Positions 30,301-37,857 are shown, numbered from the stretch's first letter. The stretch is 64,000 nt of DNA from Dehalobacter sp. DCM (GCF_024972775.1 NZ_CP092282.1:2907001-2971000), one strand, 5' to 3'. The notes: generated from the letters alone by a model not told the origin. Made by a program: numbers and translations.

Positions 30301-30454
30301 TGTACGTCGTCATAACGGTGATAACCGGCGTATCGGTTGAGGGCATTAAGTCGGAGCCCAGATTCTGATAGCCTATAATTCCTAAAGCAAAGATCAATAC
30401 AACCGCCATAATCAAAGCTGCGGGTCTTTTGACTGATATTTCCGTAAGGTGCAT
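27314..30454 (-). CDS. RND-family efflux pump (AcrB/HAE-like)
   Basis: A 1046-residue inner-membrane transporter of normal RND length. It begins MHLTEISVKRPAALIMAVVL with TM1, has two large periplasmic loops and twelve membrane helices, and shows the proton-relay region GILVDDSIVVLENIQRHLKM and the second-half LVVLYESYLTPFIRMLSLP. It would export drugs, solvents or metals; substrate cannot be told. GGAAGG precedes the ATG. It is the first gene of the unit pump, adaptor, small protein, regulator, kinase, TolC. Confidence 0.95.
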   Translation of the reverse strand: MHLTEISVKRPAALIMAVVLIFALGIIGYQNLGSDLMPSTDTPVITVMTTYKGAGVEEIEQDIIKPVENEIAGLSGIDTIRSTAVTGLGYTTIMFTMETDINQAFMDVQQAIADVSTKLPQDASKPTIRKFDKNSQPVMMLAVTGEVPYEILYAQADTLKSSLEKLPGVGSVTLEGVYQKELAIQVDKEALDYYGLNINTIVSRLQQENLNAPAGEIKQDVQNQTVRVDGEFDDISEIEDLRIPTPAGGQIRLCDLAEVRLQYPDQDEIRRLSQTQSIGVFIQKQSDANIVETTDTVKENLKIMQKGLTQGVSITIASDQSEFIHATLKAVMESLLEGIVTTSLVLLLFLRKWRSALIVLVAIPTSLIATFFMMYVLGFTLNIMSLLALSASIGILVDDSIVVLENIQRHLKMGKNPIAAAIEGRKEIGMAAIAITLSDVVVFAPVAFMSGMIGRYFREFGLTIVCATLFSLLVSFTLTPMLSAKLLKNDSLTEEKNVRILQRFSNGRYGTLLKRLCSINFSIDYLTNQYKRGLAWCLDNRKKVVGLVGIALLVSVLLIPAKVINTEFIPKTDQSSLTIDLSLTPGANLKQTDQKVQRIEAYLQTLPEVSDYFSRVGVDGMESSAEIVVNLVPISERKKNQEQVAKKIRSWGGELEGVVLSVTEASLIGRTSMDGTKPVIINMTGPNPEVLKQIAGQVENTVQAVEGTTDISNSIQAGQKDFSIEMDRLAATEYGITVSDTANTLRTAIQGTEAGVYRKNSNEYDMIVKFQDGQITTKEDLENIWIVSASGQQVTLSQIASVKLTGSPQELLRLNRQELVSVSANIQGRSLGSINQDIEEKLKTLTLPAGYSIAFGGDQENMAESFSSLGKALLASIILVYMILVVLYESYLTPFIRMLSLPCGMIGALLALALTRTTLNLVTMIGLIMLDGLASKNGTLLIDYTNTLRKRGLPLREALIESGATRLKPILMTTITIIVGMLPVALAMGEGSEIKSGMGIVLIGGMLTSTLLSPFLLPVVYLLFDDVKKKIASKKNRAAKNSLDTL

Positions 30455-30494
30455 AAGTCTGCCTTCCTGTATTAAAGTCTTTTGTTGCCGTAAA

Positions 30495-30524
30495 TAAAAA
30501 AACCGATATAAAAACTATATCGGT
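30495..30524 (-). terminator. Hairpin plus T-run in the leader of the RND operon
   Basis: On the minus strand ACCGATATA-GTTTT-TATATCGGT is followed by TTTTTTT. It lies about 40 bp before the RND start codon, so it either blocks incoming transcription or acts as an attenuator. A 9-bp perfect stem with a U-run is a convincing intrinsic terminator. Confidence 0.7.
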
Positions 30525-30604
30525 AAAAGATAAAATAAAAATGGTATAAATATTAAGAATTATAAAGACCAAAATGTCCTTTACAATATATCCTATATCA
30601 ATGT

Positions 30605-31031
30605 GGCTTATCCCATATGATGTCACTAAAGTACAGGAAAGCGCGGGATAACGATGAGTGATTTGCTGACAAAACGCACGCCGCCTGTTATAGCGGCTGA
30701 AATCAATACAATTAAACGCCAAACCAGTAAAATTCTCCTAACCTGCTCCGTCGAAATAGGAAAACGTCTCAAGGAAGCCAAAGCGTTGCTGCCGCATGGA
30801 GAGTGGGGCAAGTGGCTGGAGGAATCGGTGAGTTATTCTCAAAGAACGGCAGAAAAACTGATGCAAGTCTTTGATGAATATGGGGCTAAACTGCTCGTCT
30901 CATCCGAAGATGACAACAGCTCAAATTCGCCAATCAATGGCGAATTTAACCTACACCCAGGCACTCATCCTTCTTGGGCTCCCGGAAGAGGAACGGGATG
31001 AATTTATCGCTGAGAATGACACAGGCAACAT
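30605..31031 (+). pseudogene. Truncated, frameshifted copy of the DUF3102 gene
   Basis: From GGCTTATCCC this matches 16061-16490 almost base for base, including the leader and MSDLLTKRTPPVIAAEINTI. One extra base inside the central palindrome (CCAATCAATGG instead of CCATCGATGG) shifts the frame at about residue 90. Similarity ends at AATGACACAGGCAACATGA. It is a recent partial duplication placed upstream of the RND operon on the opposite strand. Confidence 0.9.
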
Positions 31032-31170
31032 GAAATGCTTCTTTCTGATATACTCTTTATCGACTATCCTTAACAATGCCCTTTCCTCCTGTACGATGTT
31101 GTCTTAGCAACTTCTATCTTACAGGAATAGGCTCTCGGGGTGGTCAATTTTTTGGTTAGGACTACTACCC

Positions 31171-31340
31171 AACAAAAAATTCCCGTGAAACTCACGTCCA
31201 CGGAAACATACAACACACTTAAATATTAAGTTAATAACGCCCGAACCGCTTGATATCAGGCTATATCCTTTCTATCAACACTCAACATGCCTTGAGGATA
31301 CAAAAAAGATACCGTATCAATATGGTACCCCCTTGGCGGA
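31171..31340 (-). repeat. Dispersed structured element, copy 4 (long form)
   Basis: The core is at 31284-31340 (CTCAA-CATGCC-TTGAG hairpin, A-run, CCGT pairing with GCGG). The left hairpin CCGTG...CACGG lies at about 31182-31203. The intervening sequence is clearly related to copy 3 (GAACCGCTTGA, GGCTAT, CTATCA). It lies 157 bp beyond the RhuM remnant, in a 400-bp gap with no other feature. Confidence 0.8.
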
Positions 31341-31497
31341 CGTTTATGTTTGGTAAAACCGGTTACTCGAAGAAATTGGATTTTACCTTCTGCTTAATTC
31401 GAAATTTGCCTCAGTTCCTAATTTGTCAAACATGTATTTCTTGATTTGTCATAGAGTAAATTTGTAATTAAAAAAAGACAAATACGAGAATACACCT

Positions 31498-32370
31498 TCA
31501 ATTCTCTGGTTTGCGTTCCAACGGTTCAATCTCACGCATGAACCGATCGTAGTCACTTTCAAAAAGCCGATCCTGCACAATGCGATATTTCTCAAATTCT
31601 GTTTCGGCATGAAGTTTTGCCTGCTCGTGCGTGATTTTCCCCGCACCCATAAGGATTTCATTTCCATTGAACTCCAAAAAACCGTCAAGCCTTTTCGCCC
31701 AATCCTGCATACTCATCGGTATTTTTCGCTCCGCCTGCAACTCGGCGTAATCCAGATACAGCGAAACTATGCGCTCCAAATATGATATTTCCTTGTCGTC
31801 CAAATAATTTTTGCAATAGAAACATCAGACTTGACGATTTTCCCCTCCGGAGCGGCTTCCCAAGAGGTCAGACCCATATGCTCCTTTTCAGCATCGGCAC
31901 GCTCAACAATTAATTCTGCCGGCGTGTGTCTGTGAACAGCCCAGTGCATTTTGTTCTGTACCATTTTGAAAAACTCTTTTGTGGTTTTTGCGTCTTTGTC
32001 ATAATCAAATGCCATAGCATAAAGGTCAGTGACTTTCTGATAAAACTTGCGCTCTGAGAGACGTATCTCGCGAATATATTGCAGCTGGCGGTCACCAATA
32101 TTCATCCGTAACATATGCCCTTTTTTTAGGCGTTCTTTATCCATTGTCCAACCCTGAATCGTGTAATCTTTTACAATCTGTCCCGCCCATTTGCGGAACT
32201 GCACGGCGCGATTGTTGTTAACCTTGAAGCCAACGGCAATAGTCATTTGCAGGTTGTAGTGCTTTGTTTTAAAATTTTTGCCGTCGACAGCAGTTATTAA
32301 GTATTCCTTAATAACTGCATCGGGGGCAAGCTCGCCATCGTCAAAAATACGTTTAATATGCTGATTTACA
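31498..32370 (-). pseudogene. RhuM remnant: 5' truncated and frameshifted
   Basis: The RhuM family is recognisable: HYNLQMTIAVGFKVNNNRAV, QFRKWAGQIVKDYTIQGWTM, EIRLSERKFYQKVTDLYAMA and MGLTSWEAAPEGKIVKSDVS. A one-base loss in an A-run near 31790 shifts the frame, and YLERIVSLYLDYAELQAERK continues in another. The N-terminal HTH part is missing and replaced at about 32371 by a helicase tail. The intact relative is at 44250-45284. Confidence 0.85.
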
Positions 32371-32443
32371 GATTTATGCTTCCATACCAAACAATTCTCT
32401 GGTCAATCACCGCAAATTTCTGATGTATATTTGATTTGAAAAT
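32371..32443 (-). pseudogene. Short fragment of a helicase C-terminal PLD domain
   Basis: The minus strand reads HQKFAVIDQRIVWYGSINL, nearly identical to HQKFAIIDQRIVWYGSINL in the helicase at 45306-47435, with closely matching bases over 73 bp. It is fused to the middle of the RhuM remnant. In the intact locus the helicase end and rhuM start are neighbours, so this is the scar of a deletion across that boundary. Confidence 0.85.
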
Positions 32444-32557
32444 TTTTGCCTTTGTTCATTTGTCATTTTGATATCCCTTCTTGACATACATTCATGACTT
32501 AAAAAATATTAATTGTCGAGGAGAGATGTCCTCATATTAGTTTTCCCAAATAGATTA

Positions 32558-32587
32558 TAAACGTAACATTAATGATAGCAACGTTTA
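32558..32587. promoter_or_regulatory. Spaced inverted repeat upstream of the DtxR-type gene
   Basis: TAAACGT at 32558 and ACGTTTA at 32581 are reverse complements separated by 16 bases. The repeat lies about 150 bp before the regulator start. It could be an operator but no consensus supports that. Confidence 0.3.
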
Positions 32588-32738
32588 TTCGGAGAATTTT
32601 ATTTTCACAAGAATTTTGTTCATAGAATATGCTGCTGCAAAACAATAATATACTATCAATAAGATTAATAGACAAGCGGAAGAATGATTTAAATTCGTTA
32701 TGCATAACGAGATGTTTTCAATGGAGGGAGGGGACTGT

Positions 32739-33173
32739 ATGCTTTCACCAAGCCTGGAAGATTATCTTGAAGAAACTTATCGTTTCTCTCAATTGCCCGG
32801 ACCGGTCAGGGTAACGGATATCAGCAAAAAACTAAAGGTATCTTTGCCATCGGTAACCAAAGCTTTAGGCAGGCTGAGGGAAAAGAAATATATCAATTAT
32901 GAACCGTACGGGGAAATAACCCTTACAGAACAAGGAACAAGATTAGGATCTTTTCTGGTTGAGAGAAATCAACTCCTGCAAGAATTTCTCATGCTGATAT
33001 GTGCCAACTGTGATACCGCTGCAGAAGCAGAGGCTATGGAGCATTATCTGTCCGGCGAAACCATCAAAGCAATTCAAAAACTGGTCAAGTTTCTCAAAAA
33101 CTATCCTGAACCTTATAACGAATATCTTGAATATATCCAGCAACTAACAGATGAACATTTGCTGGAATTATAA
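32739..33173 (+). CDS. DtxR/MntR-family metalloregulator
   Basis: A 144-residue regulator starting MLSPSLEDYLEETYRFSQLP, the DtxR-family opening. The winged helix is RVTDISKKLKVSLPSVTKAL and REKKYINYEPYGEITLT, and the metal/dimerisation region includes RNQLLQEFLM and AEAMEHYLS. It lacks the C-terminal SH3 domain, as in MntR or short IdeR-like proteins. GGAGGGAGGGG precedes the ATG at 32739. It converges on the feo genes and probably represses them with Fe2+ or Mn2+. Confidence 0.88.
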   Translation: MLSPSLEDYLEETYRFSQLPGPVRVTDISKKLKVSLPSVTKALGRLREKKYINYEPYGEITLTEQGTRLGSFLVERNQLLQEFLMLICANCDTAAEAEAMEHYLSGETIKAIQKLVKFLKNYPEPYNEYLEYIQQLTDEHLLEL

Positions 33174-33182
33174 GAAAAGAGT

Positions 33183-33222
33183 CTTCTAACTTTATTTTGA
33201 TTCTGTTAGAAGGCCCTTTTTT
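33183..33222 (+). terminator. Rho-independent terminator after the DtxR-type gene
   Basis: CTTCTAAC and GTTAGAAG pair around a 14-base loop and are followed by GCCCTTTTTT. It separates the regulator from the convergent feo operon. Confidence 0.8.
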
Positions 33223-33264
33223 AGGCAAACCGCTAAACTGAAAGCAAATTCTTACTTTATTCCG

Positions 33265-34665
33265 TTATACCAATCCTAACAACCGTATGGACTGAGCAAC
33301 CATAAAGCAAACCATGAAGGCAATAGCTGTAGGTATGAGAAAAGATAGGAAAGTCCATTTTTTGCTGCCGGTTTCTTTAAGCGCAGTTAACAAGGTTGTA
33401 GCACAAGGCCAATGAAGAAGAGCAAAAAGCATGGTGCAGAGCGCGGTCAGCCAGGTCCAGCCATGGTTAACCAAGAGTGTCTGCAGTTCAGTAAGGCTAT
33501 CCAGCTCAATCATATAGCCTGAAGACATATAGCTCATAATGAGTATTGGAAAGACGATCTCATTGGCAGGGATCCCTAGGATGAAGGCCAGAAGAATATA
33601 GCCGTCCAATCCGATCAGTTGTGCAACCGGCTGTAAAAAGTTAGCGGCATGAGCCAGGATACTCATATCTCCGACGTATATATTTCCAACTATCCAAGTC
33701 AGGGCACCTGCGGGGGCTGCCACCAGAACGGCACGCCTAAGAACAAAGATGGTTCTGTCGATAATTGACCGGTAAAGGACCGCGCCAATTTTGGGCCTTC
33801 GGTAGGGCGGGAGTTCCAAAACCATGGAAGATGCTTCTCCTTTCAGCAGGGTGTGGGAAAGCATCCAGGAAACAACGAATGTTACCGCAATGCCAATCAG
33901 GATTAGCCCGGTGATAATTCCGGCAGTTGCCGGAGCCTGCAAGTGTTGGGTGAGCGCTCCGGCGCCAAAAATCGTTCCGATCGCGATCAAGGTCGGGAAT
34001 CTTCCGTTGCAAGGGACAAAATTGTTGGTAAGGATGGCGATAAGCCGTTCCCGGGGAGAATCAATGATTCTGCAGGATACGACTCCGGCCGCATTGCAGC
34101 CGAAACCCATACACATGGTCAGGCATTGTTTCCCGCAGGCTTTAGCTCTCTTAAAAAAGTGGTCAAGATTGAAAGAAACTCTAGGCAGGTACCCCAGGTC
34201 TTCCAACAAAGTAAACAAGGGGAAAAAGATTGCCATCGGGGGTAGCATAACGGATACAACCCAGGCCAAGGCTCTGTATAAACCCAGAACCAGAACACCA
34301 TGCAGCCAGTCGGGCGATCCCAAAGAAATGAAAATTCCGGTCAGAACATCCTGAAAACCAAAGAGCGCATCAGCGATTATCCCGGAAGGTATATTAGCCC
34401 CGGCAATAGTGATCCAAAGGATAACCCCAAGAACCATTAACATAATGGGATAACCAAAAATTTTGGAAGTAAGGATATTGTCCACATGTTGGGACCAGTT
34501 CATTGTCTTATCCTGTTTAACGACATTTTTTCGGGCAATATGTTCGGCGTTGGCAAAGATATCACTGACTATTTTATCTCCGAATATGTTTCCCGCAGAG
34601 AGGCGGGCCTTATCCGCCTCCCGCTTCAGCTCTCTTAAGGCAGCATTACTGGTAATACTATTCAT
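33265..34665 (-). CDS. feoB: FeoB membrane half (ferrous iron transporter, split gene)
   Basis: A 466-residue protein corresponding to the membrane part of FeoB. An N-terminal helical linker (ALRELKREADKARLSAGNIF) is followed by about eight membrane helices with the Gate motifs GFGCNAAGVVSCRIIDSPRE, LTNNFVPCNGRFPTLIAI and IPANEIVFPILIMSYMSSGY. It forms the Fe2+ channel. It lacks the G domain, which is encoded by the preceding gene; the two overlap by four bases (ATGA), so translation is coupled. Confidence 0.93.
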   Translation of the reverse strand: MNSITSNAALRELKREADKARLSAGNIFGDKIVSDIFANAEHIARKNVVKQDKTMNWSQHVDNILTSKIFGYPIMLMVLGVILWITIAGANIPSGIIADALFGFQDVLTGIFISLGSPDWLHGVLVLGLYRALAWVVSVMLPPMAIFFPLFTLLEDLGYLPRVSFNLDHFFKRAKACGKQCLTMCMGFGCNAAGVVSCRIIDSPRERLIAILTNNFVPCNGRFPTLIAIGTIFGAGALTQHLQAPATAGIITGLILIGIAVTFVVSWMLSHTLLKGEASSMVLELPPYRRPKIGAVLYRSIIDRTIFVLRRAVLVAAPAGALTWIVGNIYVGDMSILAHAANFLQPVAQLIGLDGYILLAFILGIPANEIVFPILIMSYMSSGYMIELDSLTELQTLLVNHGWTWLTALCTMLFALLHWPCATTLLTALKETGSKKWTFLSFLIPTAIAFMVCFMVAQSIRLLGLV

Positions 34666-35444
34666 AGCGCTGCTTCAACCTCCTTCATTTCCGATTGCCC
34701 ACTTAGCAGGTCCAGATGTCGCGAAATGTTGTCAATCAATTTTTCATCGCCATCCAGAAAACGCAGTGCAATCCATCTTGAATTTAAAAATTGTCCAACC
34801 TTAAGTTGTTCAATTTTGGGTAAAAGCATCTCCACGGTGTCTTCGATTTCTCTACAGTACTGGATCTGCTTTGGTTGGCCGGATTTTGGGCCAAGGGTAA
34901 CCTGATAGACTGCTTCTTTTAAATCGTTTAATCCTTCTCCCTGGCGGGCTGCAGTAGCTACGACCGGAACGCCCAGGTCTTTTTCCAAACCAGCAAAGTC
35001 AATGGAGATTTTTTTCTTTTTGGCTTCATCAATCAAGTTCACGCAGATGATAACTTGGGATGTGATCTCTATCACCTGCAGGGCAAGATTCAGGTTTCTC
35101 TCCAGGGAGGTGGCATCCAGAACGACAACAGTTACGTCGGGTTTGCCGAAACAGATAAAATCCCGTGCTATTTCTTCCTCCACCGTATGGGCCAGAATCG
35201 AGTAAGTGCCGGGAAGATCAACCAATAAAAAGGATTTATTCCTGTAAGTAAATGTACCTTGAGCATTATCCACCGTTTTCCCCGGCCAATTTCCCGTATG
35301 TTGTCTTAGCCCTGTTAAAGCGTTGAACACGGTGCTTTTACCGACGTTTGGATTTCCGGCTAAGGCGATGACCATCTGATCATTCTTGGCTGTAATGCCG
35401 AAGTGTTCTCTAAGTACCCTGCTGTCTGCAACATTGAATCCCAT
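34662..35444 (-). CDS. feoB: FeoB GTPase half (split gene)
   Basis: A 260-residue protein equal to the N-terminal G domain and helical GDI domain of FeoB. G1 is GNPNVGKST, G3 is DLPGTYS and G4 is NLID. The protein ends where the membrane half of a normal FeoB would begin. AGGAG lies upstream of the ATG. Both halves have normal conserved motifs, so the split looks functional and not a decay product. Confidence 0.93.
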   Translation of the reverse strand: MGFNVADSRVLREHFGITAKNDQMVIALAGNPNVGKSTVFNALTGLRQHTGNWPGKTVDNAQGTFTYRNKSFLLVDLPGTYSILAHTVEEEIARDFICFGKPDVTVVVLDATSLERNLNLALQVIEITSQVIICVNLIDEAKKKKISIDFAGLEKDLGVPVVATAARQGEGLNDLKEAVYQVTLGPKSGQPKQIQYCREIEDTVEMLLPKIEQLKVGQFLNSRWIALRFLDGDEKLIDNISRHLDLLSGQSEMKEVEAAL

Positions 35445-35481
35445 TTGAATTTCAACTCCTATGTTTGTATTTACTTATTTT

Positions 35482-35742
35482 TTAAATGAGATAGACATTG
35501 ATTTTGGCAGCATCTTCTCTGCGCAAGGCTATGGTGGTCCCTCTTACGGTGTAAGCAGTGGGATCACCTGATGGCCCTTTCCTGATACACTCAATAGCTG
35601 TTCCGGGAATAATTCCCAAATCCATTATTCTTCTCCGCAAGAGCCCTTCGAGATGAAGAGCTGCTACAGTACAAGCAGAACCTATTTGTACTTGGGATAA
35701 AGTTGTCTGGTTATGAACTGAACTCATATTTACATCCTGCAT
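35482..35742 (-). CDS. feoA: FeoA-like protein
   Basis: An 86-residue SH3-like protein (VAALHLEGLLRRRIMDLGII; GTAIECIRKGPSGDPTAYTV) of the FeoA family, which assists FeoB in ferrous iron uptake. It is the first gene of feoA-feoB(G)-feoB(M), with a DtxR-type palindrome in front. Confidence 0.92.
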   Translation of the reverse strand: MQDVNMSSVHNQTTLSQVQIGSACTVAALHLEGLLRRRIMDLGIIPGTAIECIRKGPSGDPTAYTVRGTTIALRREDAAKINVYLI

Positions 35743-35806
35743 CTTGATTCCTCCAGTTTTTTGTTGTTATTGTTGCCCCAGGTTAACATCGGTTTAAAAT
35801 AATAGG

Positions 35807-35822
35807 GTTAGCCTAAGCTAAC
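35807..35822 (-). promoter_or_regulatory. DtxR/IdeR-type operator upstream of feoA
   Basis: GTTAGCCTAAGCTAAC is an inverted repeat with perfect 6-bp arms (GTTAGC/GCTAAC). It resembles the TTAGGTTAGGCTAACCTAA consensus of DtxR/IdeR boxes and lies 65 bp before the feoA start. The regulator is encoded at the other end of the cluster. Confidence 0.6.
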
Positions 35823-35911
35823 TTTAAAATCTTCTGGGATATATTACGGGCAGTAGGGAAGTTTTGACACAGGATTTATCCTAAAATTTTTGGTAATAAA
35901 TGTTATAGCGT

Positions 35912-36898
35912 TCATATACAATTTGAAAGATTTTTATTGGCCGATCTATTCACATGTTTAAATTCGGCATCAATGCATAAAGAGCACTGGTATTGATGAC
36001 CTTCCGCTTGATGAAAGCAACTGCCGCAAGGTGTATGTTCAAATTGAATAGTGGAATGAACTATCCCAAAATCCTCAAAAAGCAAATGCTGCAGTTTGTG
36101 TAGAAGTTCTTGATTTTGTTTCAGGTCTCTTTCCCTAACGCAGACATGAGCCGTCATAGCGTGAACCTCAGCAGACAAACTCCAGATATGGATATCCGTT
36201 ACTTCATGTACCCCTTCTATTTGTTTGAGGCTTTTTTTGACATTTTCAATACAGATATGGGGTGGTGGAATTTCCAGAAAGATTCGGATACATTCAATTG
36301 TCATTTGACATGCACTTTTTAGGATCAGGCAGGCCAGTATGGCACTGAGTATGGTATCAACGCCACTGAATCCTGTAAAGTAAATAACGATACCCCCGAT
36401 GAGAACACCCACATCGGCCAGCGCATCACCCATAAAATGAACGTAAGCACTCTTGGTATTTATATTTTCAATATTGGCCCTTAGATTGAGAACAATCAAA
36501 GTATTCACAGCTAGTCCCAGGATGGCAATCAGAATCATTCCTTCCGCTTGGACATTTACAGGGTTAAAATAGCGTTCAACCGCCTTATAAAAAATAAACA
36601 GGGAAATTAAAATTAAGGAAATATTGTTAATCAAAGCTGTGAGAATACTATGCCGATAAAAGCCATATGTATTTTTGTCGTTGGCCGGCTTATTGGTTGC
36701 ATGTAACCCCCACCAACTGATGACTAAAGCCGCCAGATCGGTTATGAGATGCCAAGAGTCACTAAAAAGAGCAAGACTTTTTGTTAACAACGCCGCTGTT
36801 AGTTTTCCAGCTAAAATCGTGGCAACGAGGATAATAGAGATCAATAATCTTTTTTCATTTTGTCTTAGCTTAATTGTGCTATGTACCTTATTTTCCAT
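35912..36898 (-). CDS. Cation diffusion facilitator (CDF) metal exporter
   Basis: A 328-residue six-helix transporter that moves Zn2+, Fe2+ or similar ions out by proton exchange. The metal-site helices are recognisable in FSDSWHLITDLAAL and HFMGDALADVGVLI. The cytoplasmic domain (GVHEVTDIHIWSLSAEVHAM) fits the family. A Cys/His-rich tail (CGSCFHQAEGHQYQCSLC) is unusual and may bind metal. GGAGG precedes the ATG. It stands near the feo operon, so iron efflux is possible. Confidence 0.92.
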   Translation of the reverse strand: MENKVHSTIKLRQNEKRLLISIILVATILAGKLTAALLTKSLALFSDSWHLITDLAALVISWWGLHATNKPANDKNTYGFYRHSILTALINNISLILISLFIFYKAVERYFNPVNVQAEGMILIAILGLAVNTLIVLNLRANIENINTKSAYVHFMGDALADVGVLIGGIVIYFTGFSGVDTILSAILACLILKSACQMTIECIRIFLEIPPPHICIENVKKSLKQIEGVHEVTDIHIWSLSAEVHAMTAHVCVRERDLKQNQELLHKLQHLLFEDFGIVHSTIQFEHTPCGSCFHQAEGHQYQCSLCIDAEFKHVNRSANKNLSNCI

Positions 36899-37030
36899 AG
36901 AGAGTCCTCCTTCAAGCAGAGAAATATACTCCTATTCTATGATCTCTTAATACAAAACGTTATTGGATTAGAAGTAAATTTTGGTATATTTTCTGAATAA
37001 GCGTAAGCGTCAAACCCATTCAGACGTGAT

Positions 37031-37167
37031 CTATATGAAGTCAGGCTCATCCACGCCAAGAAGATCGCAAAGAGCATTGTTAGTCATTATCCTAAAATCA
37101 TCATCCGATATGGTGTTAGCTTGAGCATATTCGAATAGATTATCGACAGTGCTGACGAATTTTCGCG
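37031..37167 (-). CDS. Possible small protein next to the IS66 remnant
   Basis: The frame ARKFVSTVDNLFEYAQANTI, SDDDFRIMTNNALCDLLGVD ends at 37031. No good start codon is visible; the frame overlaps the end of the upstream small gene. The composition looks coding but the gene may be truncated. Confidence 0.35.
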
Positions 37168-37314
37168 CTAACGAGCATCCTCCTTTTTCATCTTTGGAAA
37201 ATGCTCAATAACATAGCCTGAATAATCTAATTCGAAGAGATATCGTGATATCTTTCCATCAGCAAAATCAGAAACAAAATCAATCATAAACGCCGTATGT
37301 TTTCCAACCTTCAT
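37168..37314 (-). CDS. 48-residue protein downstream of an IS66 transposase remnant
   Basis: MKVGKHTAFMIDFVSDFADG, KISRYLFELDYSGYVIEHFP ends in a charged tail. GGGAGG precedes the ATG, which overlaps the transposase stop by one base, so it belonged to the same transcript. I do not recognise it; it may be an IS66 accessory gene. Confidence 0.55.
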   Translation of the reverse strand: MKVGKHTAFMIDFVSDFADGKISRYLFELDYSGYVIEHFPKMKKEDAR

Positions 37315-37585
37315 CAGTCTTCCTCCCACGCATATTTTTCCGGACTGGTATTACCTAGCTGCGGGGTGAATACTTTCTCCGGCAAGGCCGTACTACCAGG
37401 TAAAAAGTCTTTAATTTCAGATAGGTTACCTGCTTTTCCTAAGTTAGGGCATTGGTAAAAATCCATGTTAAATATTCAAATGGATTCAAACCATTTTCTC
37501 TTGCACTCACAATCAGGCTGTAATAAATGGCACTGGCCCTGGCGCCATTTGGTGTGTTATTAAAGATCCAGTTCTTCCGATTATG
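37314..37585 (-). pseudogene. IS66 transposase C-terminal remnant
   Basis: The minus strand reads RKNWIFNNTPNGARASAIYY, SLIVSARENGLNPFEYLTWI and LPEKVFTPQ, the conserved end of IS66 TnpC. A stop interrupts it near 37447 within the normal tail and all upstream parts are missing. Confidence 0.8.
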
Positions 37586-37604
37586 TGCTTAAGAACATAA
37601 TCGC

Positions 37605-37817
37605 AAAAATTGGCTAATCAGCGGAAGTCCAAAAGGAGCTGCCGCAAGTGCTGCTGTTTAGAGCATGGTTGAAAGTGCCAGGGCGAATGGAATAAGTCCT
37701 TATAAATATCTCTGTTACATCTTCAGTGAATTGCCGGGAGTAATATTTGGACAACATCCGGAATTTCTTGAAGATTATCTGCCCTGGAGTTCCGACGTTC
37801 AACAAGCTCGCAAATAG
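37605..37817 (+). pseudogene. Second IS66 transposase C-terminal remnant, opposite strand
   Basis: The plus strand reads KNWLISGSPKGAAASAAV, then an in-frame TAG, then SMVESARANGISPYKYLCYI, FSELPGVIFGQHPEFLEDYL and PWSSDVQQARK with a stop. It faces away from the minus-strand remnant. The junction is marked by CGATTATG...CATAATCG around 37578-37603. Confidence 0.8.
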
Positions 37818-37818
37818 A

Positions 37819-37857
37819 GCAAAAACTTAGTTTACACTAGTTTTTTGCTTTTTTTTG
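37819..37857 (+). terminator. Terminator after the plus-strand IS66 remnant
   Basis: GCAAAAACTTAG and CTAGTTTTTTGC form a stem followed by a run of eight T. This is the natural end of that transposase transcript. Confidence 0.7.

Noticed and set aside
31498-32390. Two separate small genes (101 and 207 codons)
   Set aside because: Together they align with one RhuM protein and are split by a one-base loss.
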